Positions 27,448 to 37,400 of a stretch of DNA of 64,000 bases are shown here, in pieces. A program made the position numbers and the translations under genes. Position 1 is the first letter of the stretch. Every line of letters starts with the position of its first letter. A model generated the notes under the pieces. That model was not told where the DNA came from and searched no databases. It saw nothing but the letters and a program-made list of their open reading frames with translations. This DNA comes from Ilyomonas sp965199845 (lineage in GTDB: Bacteria; Bacteroidota; Bacteroidia; Chitinophagales; Chitinophagaceae). Location of the stretch: positions 323,930 through 387,929 of the forward strand of contig CBDATZ010000005.1 in assembly GCA_965199845.1 (NCBI GenBank), written 5' to 3'.

Positions 27448-28371
27448 CTAAACAAAACTATCGCATTCTCTGTAAGCCTTTACCAGCGCGGCTTCGCCAT
27501 CTTTTCCCGGTTTTGAAATGCCATGCTCCATTCCCAAAACACCTTTATAACCTTTCTCATAAATGTGCTTAAAGATGTTTTTGTAATTCATCTCGCCGGT
27601 GGTAGGTTCATTACGTCCCGGGTTATCCCCGATTTGAAGATAAGCAATCTCTTCCCAAGCATCATCCATGTGGCGAATCAAATCGCCCTGGTTGCGCTGC
27701 ATGTGATACATATCATACAAAATCTTACAACTCGGACTGTTCACCGCTTTACATATCAAAAAGGTTTGATCAGAACCGCGCAAAAACAAATCCGGTGTAT
27801 CGCTTAACGGTTCTAATACCATTACCAGGTTAGCTTGTTCCAAAATTGCAGATCCTTTTTTCAAAGCCTCAATCACATTAGCCGTTTGCATATCAATAGA
27901 ATGGCTTCTGTCAAAATCCCCGGGAACAACCGTAACCCATTTGGCATTTACACGTTTAGCAACTTCAACAGCCTGCTTGCAACCTTTTAAAAAAATATCT
28001 GTGTATTCCTGTTTGCCGGTAGCCAAGGAGTTAGCACCGTTGCCGCCTTTATCAACTACAAACACGCCCATTTTCATTCCCAACTTCGCCATGGTATCAC
28101 CAATCTTTTTCTGCATATCAGCAGAACGTCCAACCATCCCGTTGTCTTCCAGCGAACGAAAACCAAGATCATACGCATATTTTATCTGGTCAATAAAATC
28201 GCCACCAGCGCTATTTTTAAACATACCGTCGTGAATGGCATAATCCAGGTGAAAAGGTGCTTCCGGCGCAACAGGCGCAGCTTGTGTTGTACAAGCTGCA
28301 TTGGCAACAGCGGATGTTACCAATGCGGCGCCTGCCAAAACGGATTGCTGCATAAATCGTCTGCGTTCCAT
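27448..28371 (-). CDS. Sugar phosphate isomerase/epimerase-type TIM-barrel protein, exported
   Basis: The 307-residue protein starts with a twin-arginine-like signal (MERRRFMQQSVLAGAALVTS) and a cysteine after AVANAA, so it may be a Tat-exported lipoprotein. The rest is an AP-endonuclease-2-type TIM barrel, as in hydroxypyruvate isomerase: EPLSDTPDLF and YDMYHMQRNQGD hold metal-binding Glu, Asp and His, and GMEHG lies near the end. The reaction is probably isomerisation or epimerisation of a sugar-like compound. It lies 39 bases after the Gfo/Idh/MocA gene on the same strand, the usual pairing in Bacteroidota. Confidence 0.75.
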   Translation of the reverse strand: MERRRFMQQSVLAGAALVTSAVANAACTTQAAPVAPEAPFHLDYAIHDGMFKNSAGGDFIDQIKYAYDLGFRSLEDNGMVGRSADMQKKIGDTMAKLGMKMGVFVVDKGGNGANSLATGKQEYTDIFLKGCKQAVEVAKRVNAKWVTVVPGDFDRSHSIDMQTANVIEALKKGSAILEQANLVMVLEPLSDTPDLFLRGSDQTFLICKAVNSPSCKILYDMYHMQRNQGDLIRHMDDAWEEIAYLQIGDNPGRNEPTTGEMNYKNIFKHIYEKGYKGVLGMEHGISKPGKDGEAALVKAYRECDSFV

Positions 28372-28410
28372 AATTAAATTTTTAAGAATTGAATGATGTT
28401 GTTATATGAT

Positions 28411-29745
28411 TTATGCAAAATATTTTGTTACGCCCGGAATGGCTGCGGCATACAAACCATTTTCATCTGGTTTTGATGGCGGCGCAGCATCGAAAGAAAA
28501 CGTAGTTGGCATTATGCTGATGCCCGAATTAATAGCTTTATCCCACTCAACCATTTGCCCTGAGTAAGTTGCCATTCTTCCTAAGATAGAAGTCATAGTG
28601 CTTTTAGCGCCGCGCTCCGCATCCCAGAATTTATAATCGCCTTTCGCAATGGCATCAAACAATTCGTCATGCTCGTTTTGATAAGGCTGGTTTTCTTTTG
28701 TTTTATCAAACTGGTAAATGGTCGCGCCTTTCGTATCTGTAATGGTTGCCGCATCGCAAAACACTTTGCCTTTTGTACCGATTAACAATTCATCTACCTT
28801 ACTCATAGTTCCTTTTTGATGGCGGCACTGGCTGTTTAAAATGGTGCCATCTGCATATTGAAACTCTACATAATGATGATCGAAAATTTCACCGTAATCT
28901 TTTCCTTTTCTCACTTCTCTCCCACCCATTCCCTGCGCACGAACCGGGTAACCATTTTTTGCCCAGTTAATCACATCTAAATTGTGAATGTGCTGCTCGT
29001 TGATATGATCTCCGCAAAGCCATACAAAGTAATACCAGTTGCGCATCTGATATTCCATTTCGGTTTGATTTGGCTGGCGCGGACGAACCCAAACGCCATC
29101 ATTATTCCACCAGGCTTGTGCTCCGATAACATCGCCGATAGCGCCATCCTGAACGCGCTTCATTAAATCGCGGTAGGAAGTTTGGTAACGACGTTGCAAT
29201 CCAACAACCACATTGAGTTTTTTTGATTTGGCTTTTTCGGCGGCAGCTAATACTTTTTGTATGCCGGCAGGATCGGTGGCTACCGGTTTTTCCATGAAAA
29301 TATGTTTGTTCTGATTTACCGCTTCTTCAAAATGAATCGGGCGAAAACCGGGCGGCGTTGCCAGGATAACAACATCAGCCATAGCGATGGCTTTCTTATA
29401 CGCATCAAAGCCAATAAATTTATTTTCTTCCTTTACCTGAACACGGGTTTTCTTATCGCCCAAAGCTTCCTGTATGTCCGCATAGCTATTATCCAACCGA
29501 TCTTTAAAAGCATCTGCCATCGCAACAAGCTGTACATTTTGTTTTGTGCTTAAAGCCTGCGTTGCAGCGCCGGTGCCACGACCGCCGCAACCAATGAGCG
29601 CAATCTTGATGACATCAGCAGAACCGGAAAAATAATTTGCCTGTGAAATGATAGGAGCCGCAAGCAAACCACCCGCTAATAAGGTTGTGTTTTTTAAAAA
29701 ACTTCTTCTGTCTGGCTGCTTGTCGTTAGCATTTTCGTTAGTCAT
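28411..29745 (-). CDS. Gfo/Idh/MocA-family oxidoreductase with Tat signal
   Basis: A Tat signal (DRRSFLKNTTLLAGGLLAAP) precedes a Rossmann domain (IKIALIGCGGRGTGAATQAL) and the motif HIFMEKPVATDPAGI, in which the EKP lysine is catalytic in the family. The 444-residue size fits the exported Gfo/Idh/MocA group. These enzymes act on sugars or inositol-like molecules with a tightly bound nicotinamide cofactor. It forms an operon-like group with the SUMF1-like gene (20 bases upstream) and the TIM-barrel gene. Confidence 0.85.
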   Translation of the reverse strand: MTNENANDKQPDRRSFLKNTTLLAGGLLAAPIISQANYFSGSADVIKIALIGCGGRGTGAATQALSTKQNVQLVAMADAFKDRLDNSYADIQEALGDKKTRVQVKEENKFIGFDAYKKAIAMADVVILATPPGFRPIHFEEAVNQNKHIFMEKPVATDPAGIQKVLAAAEKAKSKKLNVVVGLQRRYQTSYRDLMKRVQDGAIGDVIGAQAWWNNDGVWVRPRQPNQTEMEYQMRNWYYFVWLCGDHINEQHIHNLDVINWAKNGYPVRAQGMGGREVRKGKDYGEIFDHHYVEFQYADGTILNSQCRHQKGTMSKVDELLIGTKGKVFCDAATITDTKGATIYQFDKTKENQPYQNEHDELFDAIAKGDYKFWDAERGAKSTMTSILGRMATYSGQMVEWDKAINSGISIMPTTFSFDAAPPSKPDENGLYAAAIPGVTKYFA

Positions 29746-29765
29746 AATTGTAGAATTGTGGATGT

Positions 29766-30710
29766 TTATTTTAATGAAAGCAATTGTGTAAAAAATTGAT
29801 CGGCTTCTTCAGCAGAAAGTTGTTTTACAGGGCGAATGATACGAAAACCGATGAAAGGTGCATCGGCGTTCCACCATTTGCTGCGAGGGATTTGTGGATC
29901 GCGCGCATTCCATTTTAAATCAGATTTAATGCGCGCTGCCGGCCGAACTTTATTACTCTCATCTTTAAATGTTCCGCCTTTTAATGTAATCGGTTGTTTG
30001 GTAGCCGGCTTTATCCAGGGTTCTTTTGTATTGCTTTTAATTTGCTCAAAATAATTTTCTGTGTATTGATCCAATGTCCATTCGGCTACATTACCCAGCA
30101 TATCATACAAACCCCACGCATTGGGTTTTAGTTCCTTTACTTTATGATATTTATTGCCGCTGTTGGCTGCATACCAGGCATAATTACTCAATTGATTTGT
30201 ATCATTGCCCGACGGAAAAGAAGTTGATGCGCCAGCGCGTGCTGCATATTCCCATTCGGCTTCGGTAGGTAAGCGATAAAAAATACCGGTCTTTTTATAC
30301 AACCACTTACAATACATCAAAGCGCCGTACTGGCTCATGCTGTTGGCAGGAAAACCGCCGCCTTTTCCCATACCCAAAGTGAAGTCTATATATGGCGGAC
30401 TTGGTCTTGTAATGCCATCTGGTTTTGGATCTTTGTCAAGTTGCTCATCCTGGAACAAAACATATTCGTCATACGTTACTTCGTGTTCTTCCATCCAGAA
30501 AGAAGCCACGGTAACCTGGGTTGCAACACCTTCGTCTGCATTGTGTCCTTTTTCCGAATCCGGGCTTCCCATCAGAAATGTTCCGCCTTGAACGGGAACC
30601 ATTTGAAACGAAATATTAGTGCCTGCTATCTTTTGTTCATAAGGCACAAAAGAAGTATCAGCCGGGAGTGTAAACAAATGAAAAAATGAAAAGAAACAAT
30701 AAGCAATCAT
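29766..30710 (-). CDS. Formylglycine-generating-enzyme (SUMF1)-family protein, exported
   Basis: The 314-residue protein has a short hydrophobic leader and then an FGE-sulfatase domain: MVPVQGGTFLMGSPDSEKG, FWMEEHEVTYDEYVLF, YRLPTEAEWEYAARAGA and the closing FIGFRIIRPV. In true formylglycine-generating enzymes a Cys pair oxidises a sulfatase cysteine. I do not see that pair clearly here, so it may be a non-enzymatic or differently acting family member. It starts the leftward group that continues with Gfo/Idh/MocA and isomerase genes. Confidence 0.75.
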   Translation of the reverse strand: MIAYCFFSFFHLFTLPADTSFVPYEQKIAGTNISFQMVPVQGGTFLMGSPDSEKGHNADEGVATQVTVASFWMEEHEVTYDEYVLFQDEQLDKDPKPDGITRPSPPYIDFTLGMGKGGGFPANSMSQYGALMYCKWLYKKTGIFYRLPTEAEWEYAARAGASTSFPSGNDTNQLSNYAWYAANSGNKYHKVKELKPNAWGLYDMLGNVAEWTLDQYTENYFEQIKSNTKEPWIKPATKQPITLKGGTFKDESNKVRPAARIKSDLKWNARDPQIPRSKWWNADAPFIGFRIIRPVKQLSAEEADQFFTQLLSLK

Positions 30711-30800
30711 CAGTTAAGAAAGTTTATAACTTAGTTATAAGTTTGAGGAGTTTATCTTTTAATTCTGTACAGCAAGATCAGAAACGCGGGCAAAAGATAA

Positions 30801-31802
30801 TTAAAAATAATAGTTTTTAAAATGTCGGGAACTTCTTTTTTCGATTGTGTCGTCTTTTTTTTCGGTTATCAATAAAGCCGCGCCTTTGATCTTCTTTACC
30901 AACCGCATAGATTTTTTTACAGATAAGATACTACAGGCGGTAGAAAGCCAATCGGCCGTAGTGCCATCCGGCGCAACAGCGGTAACATTTTTACTGTTTA
31001 ACAAACCAACTCCGGTTTTTGGATTTACAATATGCGAATACTTTTTCCCACCGATTTCTGCGTATTGATAAATGTCTCCCGAAGTAGAAACCGCTATATT
31101 TTGTAATGATAACATACGGGAAAGAATGTCAGATTTTTCTTCCGGTTCGTTAACACCAATCAACCAGCCTTTTTGATTGCCGGGCGCATCAGCCATAACA
31201 ATTTTTCCGCCCGCATTTACCATTGCGCTGTTCAATCCGCTTTTTATAATCAAATCAAGCGCAGCCTGGGCTACAAAGCCTTTTCCCAACCCGCCGACAT
31301 CTAACCGCATTCCTTTTTTGTCTAACAAAACGCTGCGTTGAATTGTATCAAGATGAACGTATTGATAACCGGTTTTTTGCAAAGCCATTTGTAAAGAATC
31401 TTTATCAGGAAACACCCCGGTTTTCCTGGCTTTGCGCCAGAGTATAACGATTGGACCAATGGTAATATCATAAGCGCCTTTACTTAACTTCGATGCTGTT
31501 TGTGCACACTGAATAATATCGAACAAAGGAGAAGAAACCGGCACATAATTGCCTTGTCCGCCCGTTGCGCTGAGTTTATTAATTTCACTGCTGTCAATAT
31601 AATCACTCAAGATATTATTCAAGCTGTCAGCAAGCTGAAACGCTTGCGTAGCAATGGTTTTAGCACCGGCTGAATCTTTTGTATAAATAGTAATGGTAAA
31701 TGGCGAACCCATTTTAACTTGCTCGAAAACATACTTTTTTTGAGCAAACAATTGAACAGAAATAAAGCAGAAAATAATAAAAATCAAATCCTTTTTACTC
31801 AT
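30801..31802 (-). CDS. apbE: FAD:protein FMN transferase (ApbE)
   Basis: ApbE attaches FMN covalently to a Ser/Thr of target flavoproteins such as Na+-NQR or RNF subunits, on the outer face of the inner membrane. A signal peptide (MSKKDLIFIIFCFISVQLFA) precedes the domain. Motifs include MGSPFTITIY, GGLGKGFVAQAAL near residue 173, YSHIVNPKTG near 262 and TADWLSTACSIL near 287, which hold FAD and Mg2+ binding residues. The 333-residue length is normal. Its target is not in the window. Confidence 0.9.
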   Translation of the reverse strand: MSKKDLIFIIFCFISVQLFAQKKYVFEQVKMGSPFTITIYTKDSAGAKTIATQAFQLADSLNNILSDYIDSSEINKLSATGGQGNYVPVSSPLFDIIQCAQTASKLSKGAYDITIGPIVILWRKARKTGVFPDKDSLQMALQKTGYQYVHLDTIQRSVLLDKKGMRLDVGGLGKGFVAQAALDLIIKSGLNSAMVNAGGKIVMADAPGNQKGWLIGVNEPEEKSDILSRMLSLQNIAVSTSGDIYQYAEIGGKKYSHIVNPKTGVGLLNSKNVTAVAPDGTTADWLSTACSILSVKKSMRLVKKIKGAALLITEKKDDTIEKRSSRHFKNYYF

Positions 31803-31940
31803 AAAGCAAGAACAAAAAAATACAAATCAATCAATACAAACATCAAATATAAAAAATGCTGTTTTTGTATTGGTAAACAAAGAAATGTTTATTTGCAAAA
31901 CAAATAAACGCCTAACATTGCGCCCTTTATTCTTTTTGTT

Positions 31941-34208
31941 ATGAATGAATTTTCTCAGGCGGTCGCCGCCAAATTAAATATCAGGCAGCAGCAGGCAAGT
32001 GTGGTGTTAGAGTTGCTGGCAGAAGGCGCCACCATTCCGTTTATTGCGCGTTACCGAAAAGACAGAACCGGCAACTTAGATGAAGTGCAGATTCAACAAG
32101 TTCAGGACGAAGCCAAAGCTTTGCAGGAATTTACCGAGCGTAAAACTTTCATCGAAAAAACAATTACCGAGCAAGGTAATATGACGGATGAAATTCAATC
32201 GAAATTAGCTTCAGTTAATACCATTGCAGAACTGGAAGATATTTATTTGCCTTACAAACCAAAACGAAAAACAAAGGCGCAAACGGCACGCGAAAATGGT
32301 TTGGAACTACTGTCCCAATTTTTGCTGCAGCAAAGCGATGCAGATGTTCAAACGGAAGCGGCGAAATATATAAATGAAAAAGTAAAAACGAACGATGAAG
32401 CTTTGCAAGGCGCGCGTGATATTATTGCTGAAACCATAAATGAAAATGCAGAAGTAAGAGCCAGACTCCGTAAGTTATTTGAAGATACCGCAAGCTTTGA
32501 AAGTAAGGTTTTGGCTGATAAAGAAACGGAAGGCATCAAGTACAAAGATTACTTCGATTTTAAAGAACCGATACATAAAATTCCGTCGCATCGCATCTTG
32601 GCTGTTTTGCGCGGTTTCCTGGAAGGTTACCTGCGTATGAGCATTACGCCTGCCGAAGAAGATGCTTTGTACAATATAGAACAGATATACATTACCGGCA
32701 GTTTAAACAGTAGCGTTGAACAAGTAAAACGTGCTGTCCGTGATTCTTATCGGCGCATGTTGCAACCCAGTTTAGAAACAGAATTTCGCACCGCGTTAAA
32801 ACAAAAAGCAGATGAAGATGCTATCAATGTTTTTGCCGAAAATCTGCGCCAGCTTTTATTGAGTTCACCGCTTGGCAGCAAAAAATTAATTGCGATTGAT
32901 CCGGGTTATCGTACGGGTTGTAAAGTGGTTTGCCTGGATGAACGCGGCGAATTATTAGCAACCGATGTGATTTATCCGCATGAAAATAACCGGAAAGATG
33001 AAGCGCGAAATAAGATTGAAAATTTCGTGAAGAAATACAACACGGAAGCGTTTGCAATCGGTGATGGAACAGCCGGAAGAGAAACGGAACAATTCATCAA
33101 AAGTCTGAATCTTGCGCTGCCTGTTTTTATGGTAAATGAAGACGGCGCTTCTGTATATTCGGCTTCCGAAACAGCGCGCGAAGAATTTCCAAATGAAGAT
33201 GTAACCGTTCGTGGCGCGGTAAGTATCGGGCGACGATTGATTGATCCGTTGGCAGAGCTGGTAAAAATTGATCCGAAAAGTATTGGCGTTGGTCAATATC
33301 AGCATGACGTAAATCAAAGCCGTTTAAAAGAACGTCTCGATCAAACCGTTATCAGTTGTGTAAATACGGTTGGCGTAAACCTCAATACAGCCAGCAAACA
33401 TTTGCTAAGTTACGTAAGTGGAATTGGTGCGTCAACAGCAGAAAATATTGTGAAGTATCGTAATGAAATTGGTGCGTTTACAAACAGAACCCAGTTATTA
33501 AAAGTCGCTCGCTTAGGCAACAAAGCGTTTGAGCAATGCGCCGGTTTTTTGCGCATTCAAAATGGAGACAATCCGTTAGATAAAAGTGCTGTTCACCCGG
33601 AAGCTTACCCGATTATTCAGAAAATGGCTGCTGATCTTTCGACTGATGTAAAGCATTTGATCGGCAATGAATCTGTGTTAAAAACCATCGTTCCGAAAAA
33701 TTATATTACGGGAGAAATTGGCGAATTAACAATCAAAGATGTATTGCATGAATTAAAAAAGCCCGGGCTTGATCCGCGCAGCGAAATACAGCAGTTTGAA
33801 TTTGCTAATATTTTTAAGATTGAAGATGTAACCGTTGGCTCAATAGTTCCCGGCATTATTACCAATATTACGCGTTTTGGTGCTTTTATAGATATTGGTG
33901 TAAAACAAGATGCGCTGGTACACATCAGCGAGATGGCGCACCGTTATATTTCCGACCCTGCTGAAGCCGTTAAACTTGGTGATAAAGTACAAGTAAAAGT
34001 GCTGGAAGTTGATGTGGCGCGAAAGCGTATTGCCGTTTCTATCAAGCAGACCGAAGAAGCGCCGACGAAGCCGCAAAGACAAAATAGTAACAAATCAATT
34101 CAAATAACAAATAATAGAAAACCTGCAATCAATTCACAACCTAAAGATGTAAGTAATACAAACCTGACTGATGCGCTGAGCGCTTTAAAAAATAAGTTTA
34201 AGAAGTAA
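31941..34208 (+). CDS. tex: Tex-family RNA-binding transcription accessory protein
   Basis: The 755-residue Tex protein shows its usual order: an N-terminal helical region (EGATIPFIARYRKDRTG), a YqgF-like RNase H fold (KLIAIDPGYRTGCKVVCLDE, near 325), a helix-hairpin-helix (VSGIGASTAENIVKYRNEIG, near 495) and an S1 RNA-binding domain (GIITNITRFGAFIDIGV, near 635). A basic, Asn/Gln-rich tail follows. Tex binds RNA and is related to eukaryotic Spt6. Two hairpins follow the stop as terminators. Confidence 0.9.
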   Translation: MNEFSQAVAAKLNIRQQQASVVLELLAEGATIPFIARYRKDRTGNLDEVQIQQVQDEAKALQEFTERKTFIEKTITEQGNMTDEIQSKLASVNTIAELEDIYLPYKPKRKTKAQTARENGLELLSQFLLQQSDADVQTEAAKYINEKVKTNDEALQGARDIIAETINENAEVRARLRKLFEDTASFESKVLADKETEGIKYKDYFDFKEPIHKIPSHRILAVLRGFLEGYLRMSITPAEEDALYNIEQIYITGSLNSSVEQVKRAVRDSYRRMLQPSLETEFRTALKQKADEDAINVFAENLRQLLLSSPLGSKKLIAIDPGYRTGCKVVCLDERGELLATDVIYPHENNRKDEARNKIENFVKKYNTEAFAIGDGTAGRETEQFIKSLNLALPVFMVNEDGASVYSASETAREEFPNEDVTVRGAVSIGRRLIDPLAELVKIDPKSIGVGQYQHDVNQSRLKERLDQTVISCVNTVGVNLNTASKHLLSYVSGIGASTAENIVKYRNEIGAFTNRTQLLKVARLGNKAFEQCAGFLRIQNGDNPLDKSAVHPEAYPIIQKMAADLSTDVKHLIGNESVLKTIVPKNYITGEIGELTIKDVLHELKKPGLDPRSEIQQFEFANIFKIEDVTVGSIVPGIITNITRFGAFIDIGVKQDALVHISEMAHRYISDPAEAVKLGDKVQVKVLEVDVARKRIAVSIKQTEEAPTKPQRQNSNKSIQITNNRKPAINSQPKDVSNTNLTDALSALKNKFKK

Positions 34209-34229
34209 TAAGTTTGATATGTTTTGAAA

Positions 34230-34258
34230 GGCTGATTTTATGAAGTCAGCTTTTTTAT
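34230..34258 (+). terminator. Terminator of tex
   Basis: A seven-pair stem (arms around GGCTGA and TCAGC, 34230-34253) is followed by a T run. Confidence 0.55.
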
Positions 34259-34298
34259 TCTCTGTCTTTTTATTAATCCTGATTGAAATGATTTTCAT

Positions 34299-34335
34299 AA
34301 AAGATCAATCACATAAATTGAATGATTGATCTTTT
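34299..34335 (+). terminator. Second hairpin downstream of tex
   Basis: The 13-base arms AAAAGATCAATCA (34299-34311) and its complement (34323-34335) are perfect, with an 11-base loop and flanking A and T runs. Confidence 0.55.
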
Positions 34336-34375
34336 AGAGAAATGATATATCGAACAAAATCAATCTTTAAAAAAC

Positions 34376-34410
34376 AAAAAAAGCGGCTGATAGTTTCAGC
34401 CGCTTTTTTT
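34376..34410 (-). terminator. Terminator of dnaE
   Basis: The 15-base arms at 34376-34390 and 34396-34410 (containing AGCGGCTGA) pair perfectly around a 5-base loop. The dnaE stop is 15 bases away. Confidence 0.85.
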
Positions 34411-34424
34411 ATTTGAATGATATG

Positions 34425-37400
34425 TTACCCATTCATGATTTCCACATTAATATCAACGTCCGGATTATCCAATAAAAAATCAGCCATTTCTTCATTCATG
34501 GTAAAACCGCGGTCAATAGTATGCATCGAAATTTTCAGGTTGTGCAACGGCTCGTAAATATTAAATCGGATAGACGATTTGCCGGGATTGCTTTTTACAT
34601 TGTTCTCAACAAAGTTTACAAAGTCTGAGGTTAAACTTGCCGGCTGAACATTAATATCAATTTGCCTTGTGAGCGTTTGTTTTGCTGTTTCTAACAGGCA
34701 AATATTATTTACCTTAAACTCATATTGCTCGCTGTTAAAGCGCGATCTGAAATGCCCGGTTATCAATAAATTTTTGCCGCTTTCTACGTAGTGTTTAAAG
34801 CGCATATAATCGTCGCTCCAAAGCATAATTTCAGTTTTAGCCGTAAAGTCTTCAACGGTAATGGAACCAAAGTTTTTACCTGTTCTTGTAATGCGGTGCT
34901 GCGCGTCTGTCACCAAGCCTGCAATGCGAAACGTTCTGTTTGCGTTAGACGCTGTGGCAGCCGGAGATTCGCTCACTTCATTAAATTCAGACAATGGCAT
35001 GATGCCGTAATATTTCAATTCGAACCGGAAATGATTGAGAGGATGACCGCTCATAAACATTCCGGTTACATCTTTTTCATGATCCAGCAATTCGGTCAAC
35101 GTCCATTCCGGTGATGGCAAAATTTTCGGTGGCGTAATTTCAGGCATGTGGCTATCACCAAACAAACTGTTGCTGGTTTGTGTTTTATTGGTTTGATAAA
35201 CGTTGCCGTATTTAATAATGCGTTCGATATTGCTGACACTATCGCCGGGAGCCGTAAAGAAATACTGCGCGCGATGCATGTCTTTGAAACCATCAAATGC
35301 GCCTGAATAAGCTAAGCTTTCAATTGATTTTTTATTTACTGTTCGTTGATTAATTCGTTTGATAAAATCCCAGATATTTTTAAAATGGCCGTTTTCAGAA
35401 CGCTCTTCAATAATGCTTTGAATGGCAGCTTCACCAACGCCTTTTAATCCACCCAAACCAAAACGGATTTCGCCGTTTTCATTAACGGCAAAACCATTCA
35501 GAGATTCGTTTACATCAGGACCCAATACACGATGTCCCATGCGTTTACATTCTTCCATAAAGAAAGTCATCTTTTCAATGCTTCCGGCATGGTTCAGGAC
35601 GGCAGCCATATATTCGCCTGGATAATGCGCTTTTAACCACGCTGTCTGGTAGGCAACAAAGGCATAACAAGTCGAGTGAGACTTGTTAAACGCGTATTGT
35701 GCGAAGGCTTCCCAGTCTGTCCAGATTTTTTCAAGAACATCTTTTTTATGTCCTTTCTCGGTTGCACCTTTTATAAACTGTGCTTTCATTTTATCCAGCA
35801 CCGATTTTTGCTTTTTACCCATGGCTTTGCGCAATACATCAGCATCGCCTTTACTAAAGCCACCAATCTTTTGCGACAGCAACATCACCTGTTCCTGGTA
35901 AACGGTAATGCCGTAAGTTTCTTCCAGGTTTTCGCGCATTTCGGGCAAATCATAAATCACTTCCTCCCTTCCATGTTTGCGTGCAACATATTGCGGAATA
36001 TACGCCATTGGTCCGGGACGATACAAAGCGTTCATCGCAATTAAATCTGCAAATTTGTCCGGCTTTAATTCGCGCAGATACTTTTGCATACCAGCACTTT
36101 CAAACTGGAAAGTTGCATTGGTTTCACCGTTTTGATAAAGTTTATAAGTCGCTTCATCATCCAACGGAAGATTGTCTAAATCAACATCAACGTTATGATT
36201 TTGTTTGATTAATTCCAGCGCCGTTTTTAAAATGGAAAGCGTTTTCAAACCCAAAAAGTCCATCTTAATTACGCCCGCTTCTTCAATGGAAGAACCACCA
36301 ATTTGTGTTATCCATAAATCAGAATCTTTCGCCATGGCAACCGGTAATAAATCAGTCAGATCTTTTGGCGCGATTATGATGCCTGCCGCATGAATGCCTG
36401 TGTTACGAACCGAACCTTCCAAACGCTCGGCTTCTTTTAATACCTGTGCTTTTATATCAGTTCCGTTATAAATCTCGCGAAGCTTTTTGATGTTTTCAAT
36501 GTCTTCGCCGCCGTATTGTTCCTTTTCTTCTAACGACTTCTCTCCTTCTTTCGCGGTAAGCGGAGCTTTCAATACACGTCCTAACGAAGTACCAACTTTT
36601 TCCGGCACCAGCTTCGCAATTGAGTTGGCTTCAAATAAAGGCAAATCCATTACGCGCGCCACATCTTTAATGCTGCTTTTGGCAGCCATCGTGCCGTAGG
36701 TAACAATTTGCGCTACCTGGTTTTTACCATATTTTTCTACCACATAATCAATCACTTTTTGCCTGCCTTCATCATCAAAATCGGTATCAATATCCGGCAT
36801 TGATTTACGGTCGGGATTTAAGAATCTCTCGAACAGTAAATCATATTTTATCGGGTCAATATTGGTAATACCAATACAATACGCCACTACGCTTCCGGCG
36901 GCAGAACCACGACCCGGACCAATGAAAACGCCGCGCTCGCGACCCGCTTTGATAAAGTCGCTCACAATTAAAAAGTAACCCGCAAAACCCATGGTTTTGA
37001 TAGTAAACAATTCAAAGTCTAAACGCTCGCGTATTTGTTCCGTGATTTCGTGGTAACGGTTTTTTGCTCCTTCATACGTTAAGTGATGAAGAAAATTCCA
37101 TTGATTGAGATTGTTATCTTCGGAAGTGCGAAACTCATTCGGAATGGGAAACGCAGGAAGAAGAATGTCTTTTTTTAAGTTTAATACTTCAATTTTATCT
37201 ACAATCGCATTTGTATTGTCAATGCTTTCCGGAACATCATGAAAGAGCTTACTCATCTCGTCGGTTGACTTGAAATAAAACTCATTGTTCGGAAACTTAA
37301 AGCGACGGTTTTTTACAGCAAGATCATCATTTACAAAATCATCAAAGCCAGGCGTAGCTTGCTTTTCGCCGGTATTGATACAAAGTAAAATATCATGCGC

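Noticed and set aside
34791..36699. Several plus-strand frames of 60-120 codons opposite dnaE
   Set aside because: They are antisense to a well-conserved gene, carry no recognisable domain, and have a residue content that follows from the dnaE codons.
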